Source: Curtobacterium sp. MCJR17_055
GTDB taxonomy: Bacteria; Actinomycetota; Actinomycetes; Actinomycetales; Microbacteriaceae
Direction: 5' to 3'
Assembly (NCBI RefSeq): GCF_003224335.1
Contig: NZ_QKLF01000004.1
Span: 124,001-188,000, forward strand
Length of the DNA stretch: 64,000 nucleotides
Shown here piece by piece: positions 43,985 through 50,802 of this stretch (position 1 is the first letter of the stretch; each line of letters starts with the position of its first letter). A program made the position numbers and the translations under genes. The notes beneath the pieces were generated by a model, which was not told where the DNA came from, searched no databases, and worked only from the letters and a program-made list of their open reading frames with translations.

Positions 43985-46066
43985 ATGAACAAGAACGTCT
44001 CCCGAGGGCTGTGGTTCGCCCTCTGTGTGGGCGGGCTGACCTTCGGTGGAGCCGTCGCGGCGAACGCGGCGACGACCACCGGTGAGGACGGCACCGTCTC
44101 CGGAACCCAGGTCGCGCCGACCGTCGACGCGCCCGTCTCCGTCACCCGCAACGCCTTCGGCATCGTCGGCGACGCGGTCTCCACGACCGCTCCGGCCGCA
44201 CCTGCGCCGGCGGCACCTGCGCCGGCACCCGCGGACCCCGCGCAGGCAGCACCAGCGCCCACCACCAGCGGGGCCGACGGCGTCGCGTCCGGCACCCAGG
44301 TCGTACCCGACGTCAGCGTTCCCGTCGACGTGACCGGCAACGCGGTCGCCGTCGTCGGGGACGCGGTGGCGGCACCGGCCCCAGCGCCGGCTGCCCCGGC
44401 TCCCGCGCCGGCTGCTCCCGCTCCCGCGCCGGCTGCTCCGGTGGCCTCCTCGCCCACCACATCCGGCGAGGACGGCGTGCTCTCGGGCACCCAGGTCGCC
44501 GGTGCGGTGGACGTGCCGGTCACGGCGACCGGCAACGCCGTCGGTGTCCTCGGTGACGCTGCCGCCACGAGCTCGCGCTCCGGGTCGTCCTCGGCTCCGG
44601 CAGCTCCGGCCGGTGACACGACGACCGCCTCGACCTCCGGGGAGGACGGCGTGCTCTCGGGCACCCAGGTCCTGCCGGACATCACGGTCCCCGTCACGGT
44701 CTCGGGCAACGGGATCGGCGTGCTCGGGGACGGATCGGCCACCGGGACCTCCGCGGCCCCGGCAGCTCCGACCGGTGGCACGACGAGCGGCTCGACCTCC
44801 GGGTCGGACGGGCTCATCTCCGGCACGCAGTTGCTCGGGACCGTCTCGGTCCCGATCACGGTGACGGGCAACGGGATCGGTGTCGTCGGTGACGGCACGA
44901 GCACCGGTGGCTCGACGGGCTCGACCCCGACGACGGGTACCGCTCCGGCGGCTGGTGGGACGACCTCGGGTGAGGACGGCATCGGTTCCGGCACGCAGGT
45001 TTCGCCGGTGGTGTCGGTCCCGGTGACGGTCGGTGGCAACGGCATCGGTGTCGTCGGTGACGGCACGAGCACCGGTGGCTCGACGACCGGTTCGACCCCG
45101 TCGACGGGTACTGCTCCGGCGGCTGGCGGGACGACCTCGGGTGAGGACGGCATCGGGTCCGGTACGCAGGTGTCGCCGGTGGTGTCGGTCCCGGTGACGG
45201 TCGGTGGCAACGGGATCGGTGTCGTCGGTGACGGCACGAGCACCGGTGGCTCGACGACCGGTTCGACCCCGACGACGGGTACTGCTCCGGCGGCTGGTGG
45301 GACGACCTCGGGTGAGGACGGCATCGGTTCCGGTACGCAGGTCTCGCCGGTGGTGTCGGTCCCGGTGACGGTCGGCGGCAACGGGATCGGTGTCGTCGGT
45401 GACGGCACGAGCACCGGTGGCTCGACGACCGGTTCGACCCCGACGACGGGTACCGCTCCGGCGGCTGGTGGGACGACCTCGGGTGAGGACGGCATCGGTT
45501 CCGGCACCCAGGTGATCCCGGTGGTGGACGTCCCGATCACGATCGGCGACAACGGCATCGGCATCATCGGCGACGGCTCCACGACCCCGATCGTGACGGC
45601 GCCGGGCACCGACCCGGGCACGACGCCGGGCACCGACCCGGGCACGACGCCCGGCACCGACCCGGGCACGACGCCCGGCACAGACCCGGGTACGACGCCG
45701 GGTACCGTCCCGGGTTCGACGCCGAACACCGGCACCACCCCCGGCGGCACGGGCAGCACGCCCGACGTCGGCACGGACCCGGTCGTGGGCACCACTCCCG
45801 GCGTCCGCACCACCCCGGTCACCGACACCGTCCCGATCGTGGACGCCGGCACCACCCCGGTGCTCGTGACCGACGGGCTCCGGTCGACCGCGACGCTGGT
45901 CACCGCAGGTCAGGCGGCACCGGCAGCGACGGCCGACCGTGCGACGGAGGACGCCGACGGTGCCCTCGCCTACACGGGCGCGGACGACCCGGCGTTCCCG
46001 GCACTGGCGGCGCTCCTGCTGCTGCTCGCCGGCCTCGGGACGCTCGCCCTGCGACGCCGCCACTGA
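43985..46066 (+). CDS. Cell-wall-anchored protein with nine chaplin-like repeats
   Basis: The 693-residue protein has a signal peptide (cleavage after ANA near residue 28), nine repeats of the form SGEDGxxSGTQVxPxxxVPVxVxGNxxGVxGD, Pro/Ala or Thr/Gly linkers, a Thr/Pro/Gly/Asp spacer, and a C-terminal sorting signal: LAYTG, a hydrophobic helix, then RRRH. The repeat core (GVLSG, VPVxV, GN, VxG) matches the order of the chaplin domain of Streptomyces hydrophobic surface proteins, but all cysteines are missing. LAxTG is the class E sortase motif also used by long chaplins. Repeats 6-8 are nearly identical at 171-bp spacing. AGGAG precedes the ATG. Confidence 0.88.
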   Translation: MNKNVSRGLWFALCVGGLTFGGAVAANAATTTGEDGTVSGTQVAPTVDAPVSVTRNAFGIVGDAVSTTAPAAPAPAAPAPAPADPAQAAPAPTTSGADGVASGTQVVPDVSVPVDVTGNAVAVVGDAVAAPAPAPAAPAPAPAAPAPAPAAPVASSPTTSGEDGVLSGTQVAGAVDVPVTATGNAVGVLGDAAATSSRSGSSSAPAAPAGDTTTASTSGEDGVLSGTQVLPDITVPVTVSGNGIGVLGDGSATGTSAAPAAPTGGTTSGSTSGSDGLISGTQLLGTVSVPITVTGNGIGVVGDGTSTGGSTGSTPTTGTAPAAGGTTSGEDGIGSGTQVSPVVSVPVTVGGNGIGVVGDGTSTGGSTTGSTPSTGTAPAAGGTTSGEDGIGSGTQVSPVVSVPVTVGGNGIGVVGDGTSTGGSTTGSTPTTGTAPAAGGTTSGEDGIGSGTQVSPVVSVPVTVGGNGIGVVGDGTSTGGSTTGSTPTTGTAPAAGGTTSGEDGIGSGTQVIPVVDVPITIGDNGIGIIGDGSTTPIVTAPGTDPGTTPGTDPGTTPGTDPGTTPGTDPGTTPGTVPGSTPNTGTTPGGTGSTPDVGTDPVVGTTPGVRTTPVTDTVPIVDAGTTPVLVTDGLRSTATLVTAGQAAPAATADRATEDADGALAYTGADDPAFPALAALLLLLAGLGTLALRRRH
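44867..45511 (+). repeat. 171-bp near-identical tandem repeat array
   Basis: CGACCTCGGGTGAGGACGGC recurs at 44961, 45132, 45303 and 45474, exactly 171 bp (57 codons) apart, with only scattered third-base differences. The array encodes repeats 6-9 and their linkers. Such an array can expand or contract by recombination. Confidence 0.85.
45600..45723 (+). repeat. 24-bp tandem repeat encoding PGTDPGTT
   Basis: About four to five copies of an eight-codon unit (PGTDPGTT) form a Thr/Pro-rich stalk between the chaplin-like repeats and the wall-anchor region. Third-position differences show the copies are not all recent. Confidence 0.75.
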
Positions 46067-46367
46067 CGGCCCGATGAGAGCGGGTGCGGAGCGCCGGGTG
46101 ACCGGCGCTCCGCACCCACCTGCGCTCCGGCCGATGCCGCGTCCGGTGCATCGCGACCGAACGTGCCGCCGGGTCACGTCGTCCGGAGGCGCGACCCGGG
46201 TGCGTGGCAGCGGGTCGCGCCTCCAGGACGGTCGCTCGGACCGGCGCACGTGAGGCGGGACACACGTCGAGGACGGCAGATCCGGCCGCCGCCCGCGACG
46301 CTGTGTGACGTCCGGTGCAGCGCCGGAGGCAGCGGTCGGAGGCCTGGGGTATCGTCGGGAGCACGCA
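46067..46367. other. Intergenic region before the FMN riboswitch
   Basis: Apart from the two strong hairpins at 46082-46117 and 46185-46224, this 301-bp stretch has no credible ORF. It must contain the promoter of the riboflavin operon, but I cannot fix its -10 with confidence. Confidence 0.5.
46082..46117 (+). terminator. 16-bp perfect terminator hairpin
   Basis: GGGTGCGGAGCGCCGG (46082-46097) pairs perfectly with 46102-46117 around GTGA, 15 nt after the chaplin-like stop. A second 14-bp stem follows (46185-46198 with 46211-46224; arm GGAGGCGCGACCCG). Confidence 0.75.
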
Positions 46368-46499
46368 AGCGCTCCGGGGTCGGTGCAAGTCCGAACCGGT
46401 GGTGACAGTCCACGAGCGCCGCGCCGGGTCCGCCCGGTGTGGGGTTGACCTGGTGCAATCCCAGGACCGACGGTGAGAGTCCGGACGGGAGGAAGCGCT
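46368..46499 (+). ncRNA. FMN riboswitch (RFN element)
   Basis: The conserved RFN segments occur in order: CGGGGTCGGTGCAAGTCCG, CCGGTGGTGACAGTCCACGA, TTGACCTGGTGCAATCCCAG, and GACGGTGAGAGTCCGGACGG followed by GAGGAAG. The closing stem P1 is AGCGCT (46368-46373) with AGCGCT (46494-46499). It lies 88 nt upstream of ribE and should repress the operon when FMN is bound. Confidence 0.95.
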
Positions 46500-46554
46500 G
46501 ACGGAAGGTGACGGTCGTTCCGCGACCCCAGCCTCCCGTCCGCCGACGACCGTC
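46482..46554 (+). promoter_or_regulatory. Candidate riboswitch expression platform
   Basis: CGGACGGGAGG at the 3' end of the aptamer (46482-46492) is perfectly complementary to CCTCCCGTCCG at 46532-46542. That downstream strand also lies in the loop of a 9-bp hairpin (GACGGTCGT 46510-46518 with ACGACCGTC 46546-46554). The long-range pairing would disrupt the aptamer core, giving two exclusive states. Confidence 0.5.
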
Positions 46555-46587
46555 GCGCGCACCCGGAGTCCCGTTGAGAGGACACCA

Positions 46588-47247
46588 GTGTTCACCGGCA
46601 TCATCGAGGAACTCGGCACCGTCACCGCCGTCGACGAACGCGGCGACTCCGTCGCCCTGACCGTCCGCGGTCCGCTCGTCGTCTCCGACGCTCGGCACGG
46701 CGACTCGATCTCGGTCTCGGGCGTGTGCCTGACCGTCGTCGAGCAGACCCCGGAGACCTTCACGGCGTTCGTCATGAAGCAGACGCTCGACATGAGCGCG
46801 CACGGGTCCTTGCGGTCGGGCGACCGCGTCAACCTGGAGCGAGCGGCCTCGGTGGGGGACCGGCTCGGTGGACACATCGTGCAGGGACACATCGACGGCA
46901 CCGCGACCGTGCTCGAGACCGACGACGGCGACGGGTGGCGACGGGTGCGCTTCGCGCTGACCCCGGAGCTGAGCCCGCTCGTGGTCGACAAGGGATCGGT
47001 CGCGATCGACGGCGTCTCGCTCACCGTCAGCGCCGTGTCCCTGGAGTCGACCGCCCCGGATGCCGCGTGGTTCGAGGTCAGCCTCATCCCCGAGACGCTC
47101 GCGGCGACGACCCTCGGCGCACGGGTGCCCGGCGACCGGGTCAACATCGAGACCGACGTCCTGGCACGGCACGTCCGCCGCATGCTGCGCCTCGACGCCG
47201 CCGCGGCGGCACCAGGCGTGGCCGGCGCCGGAGCGGAGGCCCGGTGA
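46588..47247 (+). CDS. ribE: Riboflavin synthase, alpha subunit
   Basis: The 219-residue enzyme dismutates two lumazines to riboflavin. It has two lumazine-binding barrels (about 1-97 and 98-195), beginning [10 protein letters not shown] and containing SVSGVCLTV and [11 protein letters not shown]. The GTG start follows GAGAGG and is the first ORF after the FMN riboswitch. It overlaps ribB by one base (TGATG). Confidence 0.96.
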   Translation: MFTGIIEELGTVTAVDERGDSVALTVRGPLVVSDARHGDSISVSGVCLTVVEQTPETFTAFVMKQTLDMSAHGSLRSGDRVNLERAASVGDRLGGHIVQGHIDGTATVLETDDGDGWRRVRFALTPELSPLVVDKGSVAIDGVSLTVSAVSLESTAPDAAWFEVSLIPETLAATTLGARVPGDRVNIETDVLARHVRRMLRLDAAAAAPGVAGAGAEAR

Positions 47248-47975
47248 TGACCGCCGAGACCGCCCCCGTCACGAACGCCGGGCCGACCACGGGTGCGGGC
47301 CCGACCAGATCCCGGCCGAACCCGGGACTGTCGACCGTCGAGGACGCCCTCGCCGCGATCGCCGCAGGCCGGCCGGTCATCGTGGCCGACGACGAGCGCC
47401 GCGAGAACGAGGGCGACGTCGTCCTCGCCGCCGAGCTCGCGTCCCCGGAGTGGATCGCCTGGACCGTGGCGCACTCGTCCGGCTTCATCTGCGCGCCGGT
47501 CAGCGCCGCGATCGCCGACACCCTCGACCTGCCGCCGATGGTGGAGCACAACGAGGACGTCCGCGGGACCGCCTACACCGTGACCGTGGACGCCGCCGTC
47601 GGGGTCACCACCGGCATCAGCGCCCACGACCGAGCACGGACGCTCCGGGTGCTCGCCGACCCGGCGTCCGTCCGGGACGACCTGCACCGCCCGGGGCACA
47701 TCGTCCCGCTGCGTGCGCGACCGGGCGGCGTCCGGGAGCGCGCGGGGCACACCGAGGCAGCCATCGACCTGGTCACCGCCGCGGGGTTGCGGCCGGCCGC
47801 GGCGATCTGCGAGATCGTCGACGAGCGCGGGGACATGATGCGTCTGCCGCAGCTCGTCGGACTCGGGGAACGCGAGGGCGTCCCCGTCATCACCATCGCC
47901 GCGCTGGCCTCCTGGCTGGACGCGGCCAACCGGGCGGCGGACGACGCCGCCCACACCGAAGGGACACACGCATGA
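47247..47975 (+). CDS. ribB: 3,4-Dihydroxy-2-butanone 4-phosphate synthase
   Basis: The 242-residue enzyme makes the four-carbon riboflavin precursor from ribulose 5-phosphate. [12 protein letters not shown] (47-58) carries the metal-binding acids, and [11 protein letters not shown] carries the catalytic His. The GTP cyclohydrolase II domain found in many actinobacterial RibBA fusions is absent. The first 25 residues are a low-complexity Thr/Pro/Gly extension. It is coupled to ribE (1-nt overlap) and ribH (4-nt overlap). Confidence 0.95.
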   Translation: MTAETAPVTNAGPTTGAGPTRSRPNPGLSTVEDALAAIAAGRPVIVADDERRENEGDVVLAAELASPEWIAWTVAHSSGFICAPVSAAIADTLDLPPMVEHNEDVRGTAYTVTVDAAVGVTTGISAHDRARTLRVLADPASVRDDLHRPGHIVPLRARPGGVRERAGHTEAAIDLVTAAGLRPAAAICEIVDERGDMMRLPQLVGLGEREGVPVITIAALASWLDAANRAADDAAHTEGTHA

Positions 47976-48451
47976 GCGGAGCAGGAGCGGCCGAGCGCGA
48001 GCACGTCGACGGCAGCGGCATCCGGGTCGCGATCGTCGCCGGCCAGTGGCACGACGTCATCGCGGCGGGGCTGCTCGACGGCGCCCAGCGCGAGATCGAA
48101 CGGCTCGGAGCGACCGGTCAGGTGTTCCCCGTCCCCGGGAGCTTCGAGCTGCCGGTCGTCGCGAAGGCCGCCCTCGAGGCCGGCTACGACGCGGCGGTCG
48201 CCCTCGGCGTGATCATCCGCGGCGGGACCCCGCACTTCGAGTACGTCTCGGACGCGGCGACGAGCGGCCTGACCCGGGTGGCGATCGACACCGGCAAGCC
48301 CGTCGGGTTCGGGGTGCTCACCCTGGACGACGAGCAGCAGGGGATCGACCGCGCCGGGCTGCCCGGGTCCAAGGAGGACAAGGGCGCCGAGGCCGCGCAC
48401 GCCGCGGTCGCCACGGCCGTCACGCTGCGCGGGCTGCGCACGCCCGCGTAA
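47972..48451 (+). CDS. ribH: 6,7-Dimethyl-8-ribityllumazine synthase
   Basis: The 159-residue enzyme condenses the RibB product with the pyrimidine intermediate. It has [26 protein letters not shown] and the catalytic H88 in [10 protein letters not shown]. It ends the riboswitch-controlled operon and is followed by a strong terminator. The ATG overlaps the ribB stop by 4 nt. Confidence 0.96.
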   Translation: MSGAGAAEREHVDGSGIRVAIVAGQWHDVIAAGLLDGAQREIERLGATGQVFPVPGSFELPVVAKAALEAGYDAAVALGVIIRGGTPHFEYVSDAATSGLTRVAIDTGKPVGFGVLTLDDEQQGIDRAGLPGSKEDKGAEAAHAAVATAVTLRGLRTPA

Positions 48452-48507
48452 CGCCGCCGGGTCCTGGCTCGGACCTGACTCCGGACCTGGACTCCGGTCC
48501 GGACGAC

Positions 48508-48547
48508 GCAGAACGGCCCCGCACCGTCCGGTGCGGGGCCGTTCTGC
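48508..48547. terminator. 18-bp perfect terminator after ribH
   Basis: GCAGAACGGCCCCGCACC (48508-48525) pairs perfectly with 48530-48547 around GTCC. It separates ribH from the convergent small membrane protein gene and probably serves both. Confidence 0.85.
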
Positions 48548-48559
48548 TGCGGGAGGTGA

Positions 48560-48730
48560 CTACCGCTTGCCGAACACGTGGATCGGCAGGAAGAAGGAGA
48601 GGCTCATCAGGAGCACACCGGCGATGAACACGAAGCCCTGCCCGGAGTCGAGCTGGAACGCGAACCCGAACAGGTACATCGACACCAGCAGCAGCAGGAT
48701 CGAGAAAACAGCGGCGAGGACGCGGCCCAC
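48560..48730 (-). CDS. Small two-helix membrane protein, 56 residues
   Basis: The minus strand encodes GRVLAAVFSILLLLVSMYLF, an extracellular-type loop (QLDSGQG), FVFIAGVLLMSLSFFLP and IHVFGKR. Two clean transmembrane helices with a basic C-terminus and a GGAGGT ribosome site 7 nt before the GTG start make it a real gene despite its size. I do not recognise a family. It converges on ribH and shares its terminator. Confidence 0.75.
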   Translation of the reverse strand: MGRVLAAVFSILLLLVSMYLFGFAFQLDSGQGFVFIAGVLLMSLSFFLPIHVFGKR

Positions 48731-48796
48731 GGTGGTACCTCCGGGAATCAGCGGGTGGATCGCGCCCAGTCTATCCCCAGGACCGGGCGCGACCGT

Positions 48797-49345
48797 TCAC
48801 CGGGACGGTTTCGTCGCGATCAGGCGGTCGACGACCTCGAGCAGGGCGGCCATGTCGACGGTGCCGCGGTCGGGCCGGACCTCACTCGCCGCCCCGAGTG
48901 ACGCGGCGTGGTACAGCCCGTCGCCGAGGAGCTTCACGGCCTGCGCGGTCGGCACGTCCCCGAGGGCGTCGACGAGGGTCGCGAGCCAGGCGTTCTCGGT
49001 CTCGTCGAGCGTGCGGCCGGCTTCCTCGTACCCGGCCTGCTGCAGGCGGGACGCGGCCAACAGCGCGAGGTCGAGCTCACTGCCGACGAACTGGCAGTTC
49101 TCGACGAAGTAGCGGGCGGGTCCGTCCTCGGCCGCACGCATGCGCTCGACGTCGAGAGCGGAGAGGTCGGCGAGCCGCTCGCACAGCCCCTCGACCAGGG
49201 CCGCCTTCGACCCGAAGTGGTAGAGCAGTCCGCCCTTCGAGACACCGGCGCGCGCGGCGACGGCATCGAGCGTCGCGGGACGTTCACCCTCTTCGCACAC
49301 GATGGCGACGAAGCTGTCGAGGACGCGGTCGCGAGCACTGGCCAT
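48797..49345 (-). CDS. TetR family transcriptional regulator
   Basis: The 182-residue protein has the TetR helix-turn-helix near residues 20-45 (TLDAVAARAGVSKGGLLYHFGSKAALVEGL) and a helical ligand domain. The GGLLYHF recognition helix is typical of drug- or fatty-acid-responsive members. TAGACT (49357-49352) lies 6 nt before the ATG, so the mRNA is leaderless. It is divergent from an oxidoreductase, its most likely target by position. Confidence 0.9.
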   Translation of the reverse strand: MASARDRVLDSFVAIVCEEGERPATLDAVAARAGVSKGGLLYHFGSKAALVEGLCERLADLSALDVERMRAAEDGPARYFVENCQFVGSELDLALLAASRLQQAGYEEAGRTLDETENAWLATLVDALGDVPTAQAVKLLGDGLYHAASLGAASEVRPDRGTVDMAALLEVVDRLIATKPSR

Positions 49346-49468
49346 GCGCTGAGTCTAGGGACACCCGGCGCTCCGCGGCGCCCGGAGACGGACACACGAC
49401 GTGGCCGTGCCGGTCGGGGGCGGATAACCTCACCGAGACCGTCGAGGTCCACCACGAACAGGAGCCGC

Positions 49469-50578
49469 ATGTCAGCGCAGACCGCGACCACCCCGAGCCC
49501 GACCCCGCCCGCGGACCCCCGATGGGCCGTCCTCGGACCGGGCAGCATCGCCCGGCGTTTCCTGTCCCAGCTCTCCGCGAGCGGCGGGGTGCTCGTCGCC
49601 GCCGGGAGTTCCTCGGTCGAGCGTGCCCGGGCCTTCGCGGCAGAGGCCGGGGAGCACGGCTTCCCGAACGTGACCGCCGGCACCTACGACGAGGTCCTCG
49701 CCGACCCCGGCGTCGACGCCGTGTACATCGCGACCGTGCACACCGGGCACGCCGACCTGGTGCTCGCGGCGCTGCGGGCGGGCAAGGCCGTGCTGTGCGA
49801 GAAGCCGCTCACGCCCGACCACCGCACGACGACGGTGCTCGTCGACGCGGCCCGCCGTGCCGGGCTGCCGCTCGTCGAGGCGTTCATGTACCGCTTCCAC
49901 CCGCAGACGGCGGCGCTGCTCGACCTCGTGCGGGACGGCGCGGTCGGTACGGTCACCCACGTCGACGCCGCGTTCGCGTTCCGGGTCGAGGAACGCTCCG
50001 GGCGCCTGTTCGACGTCGCCACCGCCGGCGGCGGCATCCTCGACGTGGGGTGCTACCCGGTGACGATGACGGCCGCGATCGTGCAGGCCGCCACGGGGAC
50101 GGCGGCCGCCGAGCCGGTGGAGCTCTCCGCCGTCGGGACGATCGGTCCGACCGGGGTCGACGAGTGGACCGTGGCGAATGCGACGTACGCGTCGGGCATC
50201 ACCGCGAGCCTCCGCACCGGCATCCGCGTCGAGGACGCGAACGCCGTCGTCGTGCACGGGAGCCGGGGCACCATCACCCTCCGGGATCCGTGGACCATCG
50301 GCGGGGAGCCGGTCATCGCCGTGCAGACCGTCGACGACGCCGGCACGCAGCGGTCCTTCCCGGACGTGGCCCCGTACGGACTCGAGGCCGCGGCCACGAT
50401 CGACGCCCTGCGTGCCGGCCGTGTCGACGCACCGCAGATGACGACCGACGAGACCCTGGCCACCGCGCGGACGCTCGACCGCTGGCGCGCGGCGATCGGG
50501 CTGCGGTACCCGTTCGAGGCGGAAGCGGCGGAGGACACCCCCGCGGCGGAGGACACCCCCGCGGCGGGGGAGGCCTGA
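49469..50578 (+). CDS. Gfo/Idh/MocA family oxidoreductase
   Basis: The 369-residue protein has an N-terminal Rossmann domain (VLGPGSIARRFLSQL, then AVLCEKPLTPD carrying the family EKP lysine) and a C-terminal alpha/beta domain (FMYRFHPQT, GGGILDVGCYPVTM). It acts on a sugar or cyclitol with NAD(P); the substrate is not evident. AGGAG lies before the ATG at 49469. The C-terminus has a perfect 21-bp tandem duplication (AEDTPAAEDTPAA). Confidence 0.88.
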   Translation: MSAQTATTPSPTPPADPRWAVLGPGSIARRFLSQLSASGGVLVAAGSSSVERARAFAAEAGEHGFPNVTAGTYDEVLADPGVDAVYIATVHTGHADLVLAALRAGKAVLCEKPLTPDHRTTTVLVDAARRAGLPLVEAFMYRFHPQTAALLDLVRDGAVGTVTHVDAAFAFRVEERSGRLFDVATAGGGILDVGCYPVTMTAAIVQAATGTAAAEPVELSAVGTIGPTGVDEWTVANATYASGITASLRTGIRVEDANAVVVHGSRGTITLRDPWTIGGEPVIAVQTVDDAGTQRSFPDVAPYGLEAAATIDALRAGRVDAPQMTTDETLATARTLDRWRAAIGLRYPFEAEAAEDTPAAEDTPAAGEA

Positions 50579-50661
50579 CGGTCCGCTGACGCCGTGGGCG
50601 CGACCGCCTGCCGGACGGGAAGCACGGGACGGCTCGCCACCGGGCCTCCCGACCGCCAGTT

Positions 50662-50699
50662 GGTTGCATTTGCAACCGTGACCGTCCGGACGGTACACT
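50662..50699 (+). promoter_or_regulatory. Operator-bearing promoter of the MFS gene
   Basis: GGTTGCA-TT-TGCAACC (50662-50677) is a perfect dyad covering the -35 TTGCAA (50670-50675). After an 18-nt spacer comes the -10 TACACT (50694-50699). The spacer contains a second perfect palindrome, ACCGTCCGGACGGT (50681-50694). Two dyads over one promoter indicate tight repression, possibly by two regulators. Confidence 0.6.
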
Positions 50700-50710
50700 A
50701 GCAGGACCCT

Positions 50711-50742
50711 GACGGGACGCGTGACGACTTCCGCGTCCCGTC
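50711..50742 (+). promoter_or_regulatory. Leader hairpin in the MFS 5' UTR
   Basis: GACGGGACGCG (50711-50721) pairs with CGCGTCCCGTC (50732-50742) in the roughly 100-nt leader between the -10 and the start codon. It could be an attenuator or mRNA-stability element. Confidence 0.4.
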
Positions 50743-50802
50743 TCGTCTGCGCCGGTCCGGGAGGACCAGCGGCGCGACATGCTCGAAGTCCTGGAGTCCG
50801 CC

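Noticed and set aside
44867..45511. Regular repeats that could suggest a CRISPR array
   Set aside because: The units are 171 bp, in frame, with no unique spacers and no cas genes nearby; they encode protein repeats.
42026..46585. Very long open reading frame on the minus strand (about 1,500 codons) across the surface-protein genes, and a second one at 43969-45903
   Set aside because: They are antisense shadows of repetitive GC-rich genes. The plus strand has signal peptides, ribosome sites, a sorting signal and recognisable repeats; the minus readings are low complexity without any.
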